Shown: piece after piece, positions 19,304 through 31,195 of the stretch
How the letters are laid out: the number at the start of each line of letters is the position of its first letter
How positions within the stretch are numbered: position 1 is the first letter of the stretch
Assembly (NCBI GenBank): GCA_028386065.3
Contig: JAKUCV010001735.1
Location: 1-64,000 of the forward strand
Reading direction: 5' to 3'
Source of the DNA: Turnera subulata
Taxonomy: Eukaryota; Streptophyta; Magnoliopsida; Malpighiales; Passifloraceae
Length of the DNA stretch: 64,000 bases
Made by a program: the position numbers and the translations under genes
The notes under the pieces: generated by a model
What the model saw: the letters and a program-made list of their open reading frames with translations, nothing else
Databases searched by the model: none
Told to the model about the DNA's origin: nothing

Positions 19304-20020
19304 ACTCACCTGCGGGCTTTCATCCTGTAGGTTGAGTTATTTGTGATTCAGGTACGATCCATTTTGGCGGCTGTGACGTTACCTCAAGCAGGACTTGGAT
19401 CCATATGTTGCATTGCATGGTTTCATACTATTATTGAGAATGATAAAATTGCTTCCGCTGTGCTATAATTTGGGTTCCCGGGATTGGGTAATGTGTTTTG
19501 ATGTTGGGCCGAAGGGCCAGATTTCTGGTGTTTATTTTGATTACATTAGGCCGTTGGGCCGGTTTCTCTGTTATATTCATTGATATTATCTTTGGGCTGT
19601 TGGGCCGTGTCTCGTGTTGTATTTTCTGTTGTACAATTCCGCCACGTATTTACTGGGGCTGGTAAATACGGGTTGGGGCGTCTCACACACTATGGCGATC
19701 GTATTACTAACGTAATCTCTTTTTTTTTTCACAACTAAACAAAACCATGCTTCATGTTTTAGAGAATTGGTTACTTATGCATAGTTAAACTTCTGAATTT
19801 TCAGGGCAAAATCAAAAATTTGTGCTTCATTCATAATCAAGAAATAAAACCCAAGGCAAACAATATAACCTTAAGGAGATTCAAGGTAAGCTTTCAAATC
19901 CTCTCAATATAGTTGTACTGTTCCTATTTTAGTAGAGCAGGAAATACCTTTTCAATTGCTTTTGTCTCCTTTGGTAAGATTAACTAAATATCCGTGTGCA
20001 ACACGGTATAAATCGATCAG

Positions 20021-20939
20021 CACACAAACACGTGTGTAACACATGTAGTTGCCTAATAATATATAATTCAATATCTTATATTGGAGAAATCAATGAAAGA
20101 AATGACTATCTACCTATATTATACCTAAAACATCAAACTATCAACTATATATCTTAATTATAAAGTCATCATCTTAATTTTAAAAAGACATCTACCATCA
20201 TTACTTTGTGATCAATTTACATGCCGTGGCAATATTGATCCAAATGGAGTTCTTCAAGAATTCACAAGTCACTAACTGATTCAATGTCTAACCAAACATC
20301 ACTCAGTACCCGCTTCAAAGATCATGGATTGTAAGTAATTCATAAATATTTTAAAAAATATATATATAATATTTTCCAAAACTTCTCCTCCCAATTGGAA
20401 AAAAAATTAGAATGTTTGATTAATGATTTCATGGGAAGTGCAGAAATCTAGCATTTTTGTTGTATATTCTTATATTATTTAGTTTATGTTTGTAATAAAC
20501 ACAAGATTGGAAACAAGACAATAAAATGTCTCCCTTACATATATTCTCATAGCATTTTGTATCTCCAACCTCTTTTCTTCTGGAAAAAAAAAAAAAACCT
20601 CTTTTCTTCATTACTTTTTGCGTGCACATTTGTATGACGTGTATTATTAAGACGACACCAAATGATATGCTGTCATAGCATACATTTTTCGTTTTTATCT
20701 TTCTACCAACTCTGAAACAAGTAAAAAATGCAAATAAAACTCTCCGTGATATGATCAAAGAAACTTTTCCTTGTTCTTTTTTAAAAGTCACGTAAAATAT
20801 TAAACATAGAAAATAGCAAGGTGTATTGATTACGTGTACCTTATCTTATCAATTAAGCCACTAAAATCGAGTCGAAACGATTAAAAATGTTACTGGAATG
20901 CATGATTAGGAGCAATTATTTTTCAAACAATAAAATTTA
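20021..20939. other. AT-rich spacer, no gene seen
   Basis: No supported coding or structural feature. The minus-strand open frame at 20429-20791 shows no recognisable domain and has AT-rich, spacer-like composition. Confidence 0.5.
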
Positions 20940-21792
20940 TTTGGATAAAATATATGATTGGTTCCCTACTATATGGAAATAATAAGAATGGTCCTCCTAT
21001 GCTAAAAACGATTGATCACATCCCCTTACTCATCTGAAATGATTAATTTGATCTCCTTATTCGGTTAAATTATAGATTAGTTGACGTGACACCCTAATTA
21101 AGGATAATGTGGGTTCCACATGTCAAAATAATATTTTTTATTTATCTTACTAACCTCGATATCGAACTGAAAAGTTTACCAATCCGGATACCAAACCCGA
21201 AAACCTTACCGATGAAAAATACTCTTTTTGGGTTATTTGGGACGTTTGACTGAGTGTTCCGGGTCGATGAGATTCTCGGTTTGGTGTTCGAATCGATAAA
21301 TTTTTCGATTCGGTATCCAGGTCGATAAGGTAATTAAAAGTTATTATTATGATATGTGGGGCGCATAATATTATTAGGGATTTTTCTATCTTGTGCCCTA
21401 AGGGCAGATGATAAGCTACTAAATAAAGAAATGAATTGTCATAATTAATGAGTATTATTTTTTAGTGATTAAAATAATCCTTCCATAAATGATGATTGTG
21501 CTGTGTAATTAATTTAATAAAGGTTATTTCAGTCATTAGGGGAATAATATTCATTAATTGTACAAATTTATTTTCTTATTTAGTGGCTTATCATGTGCCC
21601 TTAGGGCACAAGATAGCAAAATTCTATTATTAATTAGAACGCTACGTCAGTTAGTCTATGATTTAACCAAGCGAGGGTACCAAATTAATCATTTCAAATG
21701 AGTAGAGGGATGTTATTAATCATTTTTAACGTTTGAATACCATTCTTATCATTTTAATATAGTAGAAGGACCAATCATATAGTTTATCCAAA
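20940..21792. mobile_element. MITE with long inverted repeats, hosting another MITE
   Basis: The left end TTTGGATAAAATATATGATT and the right end, read inward as TTTGGATAAACTATATGATT, form inverted repeats. These extend with interruptions over about 150 bp (ATAAGAATGG and AATGATTAATTTG recur on both arms). No coding capacity. A clear target duplication was not established. A second element is inserted at 21377-21624. Confidence 0.7.
21377..21624. mobile_element. hAT-type MITE nested in the outer MITE
   Basis: 248 bp flanked by the 8-bp duplication TATTATTA (21369-21376 and 21625-21632), the length typical of hAT elements. The arms are inverted repeats of about 70 bp containing CTATCTTGTGCCCTAAGGGC. 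It is non-coding and younger than the surrounding element. Confidence 0.85.
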
Positions 21793-23879
21793 TTAATTTA
21801 GGTATTAAATTTTTTTCTACCAATATTTCTGTGCTTTTGTACCCGGAACAAATTAGAAAAATCGATTTAAAAAAATCACCTAGAAAAGATCATCTAAACT
21901 ACTTTCAAAGAAGATGACGACCGAAGAATGTACACCAATTAATTAGTTTATAGACTAATCTCATTTTTCATCCTACGGGCCATTTTCCATCTCTTTGTTA
22001 TAAAACGCACTTTTTCATTTTTTTGGTTGAATTTCGTTTTTTTTTTCTTCTATTAGAAAGTGCTGGTCGGTTAATTTTGTTTATGACAAATCAGCCCATA
22101 AAAAAACATCTATGTTGTAAAATTTCATTTCTTTGGTTTGGGTTGGGGGTAGACCTGGCAAAACGGGTATGAACACGACAACCCGACAAGAACTCGACAC
22201 GAAATTAGCAGGTATAGGTCAAAGATTTTCAACCCGTTCAGTTAAATGGGTCGACCCGACACGACACGAAAACTAGCAGGTCAGGTCGCAGATTGACCCG
22301 CCAACCCGATCGGTACCTGTTGATGACCCGATTATATTTAGAGTATACATATTTTACTGATTTAATATAAGACTTATTTAATGTTGAAGGTCAAAGTTAA
22401 TAAAATTATCCACAAAAATTTCTATAAACGCTTAAAAATATTATTATATTATGATTCTATAATTTATAATTTTATTTAATATATGAGAAAATCTAATTAT
22501 ATGGTTATTTGCTTAAAAAATACAATGACTTGTGCAAAATAGAAAAATCTCATACCGATTTTTAGGCTTGTTAGACTTAATAGGCAATCCGCGGGTCAAC
22601 CCGAACCCGACACGATAATAAACGGGTTGGACAAAACACGCCACGATTATTAAATGTGTCGGGTCGGGTTGAAGATTTAGAATCCGTTTACCTGTTCAAT
22701 GTGGGCCCATAAGTTGATGCATCATTAAAAATTAAAATGTGGGCATTTTTTTACGAGAAATGGAGAAAAATTAAAAAAAATGTCCCCAAAATCCAATAAT
22801 ATGAATTTAAAATATGTGTTTTGTAACAGAAGGACAAAAAAATATTCTAAAAATATTCTAAAGATGAAAAATGTGATTAGTCTACTTATTATTATACACC
22901 CTATGTTTTTTTGGTAAAACAATGGGCAATATATTACTTCATTTAAGGAACATCCCGTTGCACAGGATGCATGACATCCTGCAAAATACGGGTACAGGCA
23001 GTTGGATGAGAAGAAAGAAAAATACAACCAAAAGAACCATGCAACGCACCATCAATCCCATCCTACTTCAAACTTTTGGTAGGCTCCATCCCTACAAAGG
23101 CATAAGGGATCCCCCCAAAGTGGCAATTGACAATTGTAAACTGAAACAATCCAAGAATTGCGGGGGAAATCAACCTAAACGCGGAAGAAGATATATAAAA
23201 CGCATTAATACCGCACACCATCAAATTTCCTTTCGGAGCTTCTATGAACTTAATTGCCATAATATTAGAAATTGACTAAGAATTAATGACACTTGGTCGT
23301 ACATGACACTTGGTCGTACACTTTTTTTTGTTTAAACTTAATAGTACACTTAAAATTTCTACGCAGCATGTTTCTTTTGCTGTTTAGATTGCAACTAGAT
23401 ATTTTTTTAAAAAAAAAAAAATTAGTAGTACTGGATATTCCCCGAGTCAATGGTTGATTTTAAGTTCCTGAATAATAGTAACTGACTATAGACTGTATAG
23501 AGTCGACAAAGAAGGTACAATAAGATGAGCTCAAATCAAATCTGATCAAAGATTGTGTATCTTTCTTGGAATAGCTATTCATTCAAAGTCGTGTTTAGCA
23601 AAACTTTGACACCAGAGAGATATACCATATCTAGGGAATCTGACTATAAATGTGTTGTAGTTTTTGGTTTTAATTAGGATATCTCTGTTATAAATAACAT
23701 TTACTTCCTTCCATTCCAGTGCTCAACTTCACATTTTCAGATTCTTATATAGATGAACTGCTTCCTGTAAGTATTAGGGTACGAGGGTTTGTGTTACTTT
23801 GAAAGTTGAGAGGGTAAAACACCTCAGGTTATGGAGGACTGTTATTCTGTTGGTGGATTGCGATTACTAGCTGTTAACC
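21793..23879. other. Spacer upstream of third RBR gene
   Basis: Mostly AT-rich. The part from about 22150 to 22710 is rich in ACCCG and CGGGT motifs and starts TAGACCTGGCAAAACGGGT, resembling the ends of plant hAT-type repeats. No matching right end was found, so it may be a truncated element. A 17-bp direct repeat (TGACACTTGGTCGTACA) occurs near 23288-23321. No gene seen. Confidence 0.5.
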
Positions 23880-24787
23880 ATGGCCGAAACCGACGTTACA
23901 AGGATGCTAGGAAAAATGCAGATAGAGGGGAAACCGAAGAAGGAGACTTGCCAGATATGTAGGGAAGAATATGATAATAACCAGATTTTTACTATCGACC
24001 TTTGCCTCCACAAGTATTGCTTCAGTTGCTTGAAAAGATATGTAGAACCCAAGTTTCTCAAGGGCACCGAGCCCTATTGCCCTAACTTATCCGATTGTGG
24101 ATCCAATTCCAAGGTAAGAGTTGATGCCTGTGAAATGCTCTTTGCTCCTGAAAGATTTGCAGAGTTGAGAGAACGCGTCGTGGAAGGCTCGATTCCGTTA
24201 TCTCAGAGGATTTATTGCCCGAATCCAAAGTGCTCTGCTGCTATGTCAAAGAAGGACCTCAAGGTTAAGAGAGTGATGGCGAGTGATGGGAAACGAGAGG
24301 CCAGGGAATGTGCAAAATGCCACCAGGTTTTCTGCATCAATTGCAGGGTGCCTTGGCACAAGAACAAGAACTGCTATGAATATGAGAGACTTCACCCCGT
24401 AGCTACTCGAGAGAAAGTGTTGAGGACCCTTGCAAGCAAGAAAGGGTGGCGCCAGTGTGGATTCTGTAATCAAATGATTGAACGTACTGAAGGGTGCAAC
24501 CACATGACCTGCAGGTACATGATTTGATTTTCGGATTTTCCTTCATAACAGTTGTTAGTTGATCAATGACCTTATGTTGCTACACATAATTCATACCTAG
24601 CGTGTCATGGTTTTGTGGTTGTATTCGTAATCTGTTTGTAACAAATTTAATTATTTGGGATAGCTCTTTTGCTTGTACACGACTAACGGTGATGTGTTGA
24701 TGTGCTGTTTAATGCAGTTGCGGGAATGAGTTCTGCTATGGATGTGGAGCTGGGTATAAAGATCGAATGCGAACCTGCAAATGCTGA
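23880..24787 (+). CDS. RBR-type E3 ubiquitin ligase, copy 3 (2 exons)
   Basis: Exons 23880-24514 and 24718-24787 give 234 aa; the GT-AG intron is in phase 2. RING1: CQICREEY, then LHKYCFSC and YCPNLSDCG. IBR: YCPNPKCSAAMSKKDL to INCRVPWHKNKNC. RING2: WRQCGFC and GCNHMTC (predicted catalytic Cys with the neighbouring His present), then CGNEFCYGCG and terminal CKC. All zinc-ligand clusters look complete, so this is the most likely active copy of the three. It has almost no N-terminal extension: only about 22 residues precede RING1, and I saw no RNase H-like exon upstream. The ATG at 23880 sits in a good context (ACCATGG). The intron falls at the same codon as in the other two copies. RBR ligases transfer ubiquitin through a RING2 thioester; the substrate is unknown. 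Confidence 0.85.
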
Positions 24788-26275
24788 GTTTCTTAATCCA
24801 CTTGAATTTTTATCTATCTGTTTAGCTTCAGTGGAGAATTCTGTATCTCTTCTATCCTTCTCCTGGTTTTTAGTTCTGTTGGAACTTGGAACAGAGGGCC
24901 TGAAACATAGAATGCTGATTTTTTTAGATTCGCCAATTAAGTTGGCCTTATCAGAAGGCTTCAGGCCTCTGCATTTCTCTTTCTCAGCTAAATCTTTCGA
25001 TCTATACGCAAAGTTTCGTTTGTCTAAAATTCTGTGCTTCGGATTAAAGAAAGTCCCACCTTTAACATGGACCAGTATAACAAAAAATAAAAAATCATAG
25101 GATCTAGCTCCGGATGGAGCTTTGAACAAGTGGTGTCATCAGGTAGCCAAAGATCCACTAGTCTTTCGTTGTAAGCCAAAAATAAACCTATCAAAGATAA
25201 GCAACATAAAAATTGGCAATATAGCTGACAGAAACACTTGTATTCCATGTCCGCGGGAACCTTAAAATGAAAGTATTCCATTTCCGGAACCTTAAAATGA
25301 AAGTAAGTGTCAAAGGAGGGTGTGCCGACTAAGGTACTAGGAGTCTAGGACCCTAACCTTCATTTTTCGAGCCCTTCCGGAACTGTTAACAGCTCAATCT
25401 TCAGATGCAGCTCTTTGGCAGATACAGCTGTCCAAGGAAGTGTACTACTGCTGTCCAAGGAAGGAGTAGCTGAGAACCTAGAACACGCGGGTTTAATTAT
25501 ATTGGATGAGTTTACTGGCTTGGCTTGAACTTACCACGAAATTAAGCTCCGTTACTACCCCCAGCTATAAAGCAAGACCTCGTATAGTATAGAATAGAAA
25601 CTTCGATTACAGAGTTATTTAGCATAAACATCTGATGTATGGCATGATTTTGAATGATCTCTCTTTCGTTGACTGACTAATCACGAAATCCTACTATTGC
25701 TTAGCAAAATGTCACCTTGCTTCTTTACTTTTGAATCCTTCTACTTCAAACAGCATCCCTTTCCATATAATCATCCATATAATAGGGGATGTACGTAACT
25801 TGGTTTGCATGGTGTTTAGGGTCTAATAGTTTCTTTTCCTATCAAAATAAAAAAGAAAAGATTTTGAGACTTTTGAATGATTTTCAACCCCATTTTTTGC
25901 CAGGTTAAACATAGCCTGCTATTATAGCGATAAAAACAAACCAACCAGAGGACTGAGGACTGGCAAGCATCCAGTCACAACTTACACAACCAAAACCAGA
26001 GCATGATGGGGATTATAATAACTCGGGCGACAATGCAGCCCTTCCAACCCCCTCACACCAGCACAACATAGAAGAAAAACTAGGTTTTTAAGGACACAAA
26101 TAAACAAATAGATCAGACGGATGACGACTATGGATTATAAATGAAAAAGGCTTTGCGAAAGCACACTTTCATCAACCTATAATCATAAAGCTCGAAAACG
26201 AAAACACCAGGAGGCGTTAAGCTTCGACTAGTAACCGCCTCTACGGAGGAAAACAGAACCAAGTCACCACCAGGC
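24788..26275. other. Spacer, no gene seen
   Basis: 3' flank of RBR copy 3, then non-coding sequence up to the copia insertion. Open frames on either strand here show no recognisable domain. The last ~400 bp may belong to the same old repeat that continues at 32065. Confidence 0.45.
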
Positions 26276-27121
26276 TGTTAGATTATGTGATCAAGCTGCA
26301 CTAGTATGATGTGTGATCAAGCTGCATTAGAGTGATCAAGTCATTAGTGTGAGTTAGTGGAGAACAATCAGTGTAGAGTATGTGCAAGTTGTGTGTGTTT
26401 TTTATTGTTGTAATGTACCCTTTGTTGTCTGATCATTCTTGGTAGGCCTCATGTTCAGCAAACCAAGAAGATCAGCTTAGTGGATTATAGGTCTCCATGC
26501 TGCACTAAGCAGTATGGGTTGAAGGTATGGGGCTGCAAGTTGCTGCAACAAGCTAGAACATGACCTATATATTTGAGTTTGTAATCTGAATTCAATAAGT
26601 GAAATAAGAGTGAATTGAGTGTTTTTCACTTCATTAAGTGTTCCTTGACTTGTTCGTTTAGTGTTCAAGCCAAGTGATTGAGTGAATTGAGAGAAAACCA
26701 TTAGAACAGTAACCCAAAAAACCCAGCTTTTACGAGTTCTACAGAATTCTGGAAATTTTCCAGATTTTCCCAGAAAACATTGATGTTCAAAACTACTGCC
26801 CAGATTGTTTGAAGTTCCAGTGTGAAGAAACATTGATGTTCTTATTCCAACATCGATGTTGAAAACATTCTGCCAATTTAATCAAAGTTCCAGTAGCATT
26901 TCAACATCGATGTTTTAAACCCAACATCGATGTTCAAAGCATTCGGCAGAATTATTTGAAGACCAATAGCATTTCAACTTCGATGTTCTAGAGTCGACAT
27001 CGATGTTCTAAGTGCACTGCCAGAGAAATTGTTGTTCCAGTGTCTCAAAACATCGATCTTTTGAGTTCAACATCGATGTTCTTGAGCTCTGTCAAAGTGA
27101 TTGAAGGAAGAAAAGCCAACA
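26276..27121 (+). repeat. 5' LTR of copia element
   Basis: 846 bp, ends AAGCCAACA. It carries nine copies of the AACATCGATGTT palindrome or its decayed forms between 26776 and 27080. Two copies have the central CG changed to TG, consistent with deamination of methylated cytosine. Confidence 0.93.
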
Positions 27122-27123
27122 AT

Positions 27124-27135
27124 TGATAGCGGAGC
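27124..27135 (+). other. Primer binding site of copia element
   Basis: TGATAGCGGAGC directly after the 5' LTR, at the position of the usual TGGTATCAGAGC. It shares the TAGCGGA core with the primer sites of the chromovirus and the long-LTR element in this window. Confidence 0.6.
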
Positions 27136-27228
27136 GGGTTCCTTCTTTCAGGCCTGTTCTAATTTATTGCAAACACATCAAATTACCCCTCAAACACCTT
27201 CCAAACACCAAACTTCAAAACGAACACA

Positions 27229-27834
27229 CAACCAGCAAATAGAACCACCTCATCCTTACCCCTACCACCTATTTTTGATGGAGAGAACTACAACTATTGG
27301 GCTATAAGGATGAAATCTTTCCTTGTAGCTAATGGTTTGTGGTTTCTAATTGATGAAGGTTTTACTAAAGAAGAGGACATTGGAGAAATGTCTGTAAATC
27401 AATTGAGAACATACAATGAACGATTGCAGAAAAATAATACTGCAATTTCATTTATGTTCTCTTTGGTTTCAGAGGAGATTTTTCCTTTGATTGTTGGGGC
27501 TACAACGGTCAAGGAAGCATGGGACATTCTTGAAAAGCAGTTCAGAGGGTCAAAAGAAACAAGGCAAATAAGGATGCAATCCTTGAGAAGAGACTTTGAA
27601 ATGTTAAAGATGTCTGAAACTGAAACCATTAGGGAGTATGCTTCAAAGGCTCAAGGCATTGTCAACAAAATCAGGCTATATGGAGAAGTGATTCCTGAGG
27701 TAAGAGTAGTTGAAAAGATCCTCAACACAGTTGTAGATAAATTTGAAGCAAAAGTTGCAGCTATTGAAGAATCAAGAGACATCATCGAGATGTCAGTTCC
27801 TGAACTCATTGGCAAATTGGAAGCTCAAGAGTAG
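27229..27834 (+). pseudogene. Copia gag, broken
   Basis: The frame shows FDGENYNYWAIRMKSFL at the start and the copia GAG domain (AWDILEKQFRGSKETRQIRM, ETIREYASKAQGIVNKIR) before stopping at a TAG at 27832-27834. At least two further in-frame TAG codons lie between here and the zinc knuckles encoded near 27976-28095. No clear start codon is seen upstream of the conserved region; the ATG at 27310 is internal. Gag would form the particle; this copy cannot yield a full-length product. Confidence 0.85.
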
Positions 27835-27975
27835 AGGCATGTGAGAAGAGTTGAAGCCGGGATTGAGAGGGCTTTCCAAGCCAAGTAGAAAAATGTCAAC
27901 AATAAATTTGAAGCCAAACAAAAACCGGAGAAAAGTATGTACAAGCACTAGAAGGAGGCCTCAAGTTCACAAACA

Positions 27976-30900
27976 GTGTTTTCACCTAGCAAATTCTGTG
28001 GAAAGACAAACCATTTGGAGCAGAGGTGCTGGAGAAACAAGAAGTGCAACTTTTGTCACAAAATTGGGCACATTGAACGTTTTTGCAAAGCAAAACAAAA
28101 TGGAGAAAATCAAGTCCAACAACAAGTGCAACAACAACAACAAATTCAGACTCAACATCAAGCTAAGCTAGCCGAAGAAAATCAAGAGGAGTTCATGTTC
28201 ATGGCAAGTGAAAGTTCAGAAAAGCAAGAAAATGGTGTTTGGTACATTGACAGTGGCTGCACCAGTCATATGACTGGAAATTCAAAATGGTTCTTGGACT
28301 TGGACAAATCAATCTATGTTGAAGTCAAAACTGCTGATGGTGCCATTCTCAAATCCAAAGGAAAAGGTACCGTTTCTATGAACCACAATGGAGTTAGTAG
28401 GCTCATTAAAGATGTCCTCCTAGTTCCTGGTTTGAAGCACAATCTTTTGAGTGTGCCACAGATGGTTAAAAATGGATATTCTGTGAGCTTTGAAGATGAT
28501 TGTTGTATGATTGCTGTGAAAGGAAAATTAGTCATCAAAATTAAAATGAAGAACAATGCATTTCCTTTGAACTTGAACATGCATTATGAGATGGTGAACA
28601 CAAGTGAAGTTGATGAAAGTAGCTTATGGCATAGAAGATATGGCCATGCTAGCTTACATTCTTTGAAACTTGCTGCACAAAAGGAGTATGTCAGGGATTT
28701 GCCACCAATACAAGTTCCTGAAGAAATTTGTGAGCCATGCCAATTGGGAAAAATGCATAGAGAATCATTCCCGATTGCAGCAAAAGGAAGAGCCCTAGAG
28801 AAGCTGGAGCTGGTGCACACCGACCTCTGTGGCCCAATGCACACACCCTCCTTGAGTGGTAACATCTATTTCATGCTATTCATTGATGATCTAACTCGCA
28901 TGACATGGATTTACTTTTTGAAGAATAAGTTGGCAACTCTGGAAGTATTCAAGAAATTTAAAGGCATGGCAGAAACACAAAGCAATTGTAGCTTGAAGAA
29001 GCTAAGATCAGATAGAGGGGGAGAATACATGTCAAAGATGTTTGAAGATTTCTGCAACTCAAATGGTATTCTTCATCAATTGACAGTACCATATTCTCCT
29101 CAGCAAAATGGAGTGGTAGAGAGGAAAAATAGGACCGTGGTGGAGATGGCAAGAAGCATGATAGCAGAAAAGAAACTTCAACAAAGTCTTTGGGCAGAAG
29201 CTACCTACACTGTTGTGTATCTCATCAATAGGCTTCCAACAAAATCAGTTGAAGGAAAGACTCCTATTGAAGCTTGGACTGGTAAGAAACCAACTGTGAA
29301 GCATTTGAAAGTATTTGGTTCTCTTTGCTATGTCCATGTTCCAGAAGAAAAGAGAAGGAAGCTGGATTTCAAAGCTGAAAGGGGAATACTTTTGGGATAT
29401 AGTAGTCAATCCAAAGGCTACAGGGTATTCATGGTTGACAATGAGAGGGTAATCACCTCAAGGGATGTCAAAGTGGATGGAGATGCTTATTGGGATTGGA
29501 AAGAAAAGAAGGTAATGAAGAACAGTCCTAGTGATGCAGCTGAAGTGCAAGAAGATCATCCTCTAAATGAAGAAGATTATGATTCAGACACACCTCCAAT
29601 GAAGGTTAGAACACTTGCTGATGTTTATGAGAGGTGTAATTTTTTAGAAACAGAGCCACACTGTTATGAAGAGGCAGCAAATCAAGAGCATTGGAAAAGA
29701 GCCATGGAGGAAGAAATTGGCATGATCAACAAAAATCAAACTTAGGAGTTAGTTACAAGGCCTGGAAATCGGAAGATAATTGGAGTCAAGTGGGTGTTTC
29801 GCACAAAGATGAATCCTGATGGCATAATTTCCAAATTCAAAGCAAGGCTAGTGGTCAAATGCTATGCACAACAATATGGCCTTGATTATCTTGAGACATT
29901 TGCACCGGTAGCACGCCTCGATCAGATTGCTCTTGGCTATTTCAGCCCAAAACAAGTGGAAGGTATTCCATCTAGATGTGAAATCTGCATTTCTAAATGG
30001 AATTCTAGAAGAAGAAGTCTACATTGAGCAACCTAAAGGCTTTATTATGGAAGGAAAAGAAGACCATGTTTACAGGTTGAAGAAAGCTCTCTATGGACTA
30101 AAACAGGCTCCAAGAGCTTGGTATAGTCGCATGGACAACCACTTGGTTCAATAAGGATTTAAGAGAAGTGAAAGTGAGGCAACAATGTATGTGAAAGGCA
30201 GCTCAAGTAATGATTTGATCATAGTCTCCCTCTATGTTGATGACATGCTAATTACCGGAGCAGATCACAACAAAATTTCGTTTTTCAAAACTAAAATGAT
30301 GAAAGAATTTGAAATGTCAGATTTGGGATTGATGCACTACTTTCTTGGAATGGAGGTGATGCAAAGTGATGAAGGAATTGTGATCTCTCAGAAAAGGTAT
30401 GCAGAAACTATCTTGAAAAAATTCAAGATGGACTCTTGCAATCCAGTGCCAACCCCATTGATTCAAAACACCAAACTTGCAAAGAATGTAGATGAAGAAG
30501 ATGCTGAAATTGAAGTATACAGGAGCTGTGTAGGAAGTTTGCTGTACCTTACAACAACTCGACTTGATCTTTTGTTTGCAACCAACTTGCTATCAAGGTT
30601 TCTAAATGCTCCTAAGAAGACTCATGCTGCTGTGATGAAGAGAGTGCTCAGGTATGTTAAAGGCACTACTGATCTTGGTCTTCATTACAGCTCATTTGAA
30701 GATGCAAAATTGAAGGCATACTGTGACAGTGATTGGGCTGGAAGTGTAGATGACATGAAAAGCACAACAGGTTATGTTTTCTTATTTGGTTCAAATGCAT
30801 TTTCGTGGTGTTCCAAGAAACAAACTGTTGTTGCTCAATCCACAGCTGAAGTAGAGTACCTTGTTGCTGCTTCAACTGTAAATCAAGTTGTTTGGTTTAG

Positions 30901-31195
30901 GAAGATCATGTCAGATTTGAAGATGGAGCAAGAAGAACCTATGGAGCTATTCTGTGACAATCAATCCACTATTGCAATGATTAAGAATCCAATTGATCAT
31001 GGCAGAACAAAGTATTTCAAGATCAGATTTCATGTGATTCGAGAAGCTGAAAGTGAAGGAGAAGTTCAAGTCTTATTCTGCTCCTCCGAAATGCAATTGG
31101 CAGACCTGTTCACAAAGCCTTTGCCCAAGAACAGGTTTGATTTGTTGAAGAACATGTTGAATATGAAGAGCAGCTTGGTCAAGGGGGAGTGTTAG
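27976..31195 (+). pseudogene. Copia pol, broken
   Basis: 27976-29745 is open and encodes zinc knuckles (the second is CNFCHKIGHIERFC), protease (YIDSGCTSHMTG), GAG-pre-integrase (HRRYGHASLHSL) and integrase (HTDLCGPM, SDRGGEYM, PYSPQQNGVVERKNRT). A TAG ends it before RT. RT resumes after 29750 ([13 protein letters not shown]), with a frameshift near 29930 and a TAG near 30154. The frame 30185-31195 then carries YVDDMLITGAD and the RNase H domain (AYCDSDWAG, STAEVEYLVAA). The last codons reach 5 bp into the 3' LTR. The catalytic motifs are present but split over several frames, so the element cannot move on its own. Confidence 0.9.

Larger units (their letters stand above)
16456..19685 (+). 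mobile_element. Solo LTR, 3.2 kb, long-LTR gypsy type
   Basis: It starts TGTAACAACTCGGG and ends GGGGCGTCTCA, flanked by CACAC at 16451-16455 and 19686-19690. There is no second LTR or internal region, so it is a product of LTR-LTR recombination. It is a diverged relative of the LTRs at 40055-44097 and 60885-64000: same start, same terminal GGTCGGGG-like block, shared hairpins. It contains a GC-rich block (about 16960-17340) and a short hairpin array (18650-19043). Open frames in it have no recognisable protein content. Confidence 0.85.
16083..20020 (+). mobile_element. Possible Helitron, split by a solo LTR
   Basis: The left edge reads A|TCTATATAAATATATTAAA, like plant Helitron 5' ends (TC start after a host A). 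Near the right edge is a perfect short hairpin, CCGTGT-GCA-ACACGG (19992-20006), followed by an AT-rich run, as in Helitron 3' ends, but no clean CTRR was found. Without the inserted LTR the element would be about 0.7 kb and non-autonomous. The right border is uncertain. Confidence 0.4.

Noticed and set aside
22152..22710. Complete hAT element with TAGACCTGGCAAAACGGGT end
   Set aside because: No matching inverted right end or 8-bp duplication was found, so only a possible truncated relic is noted.
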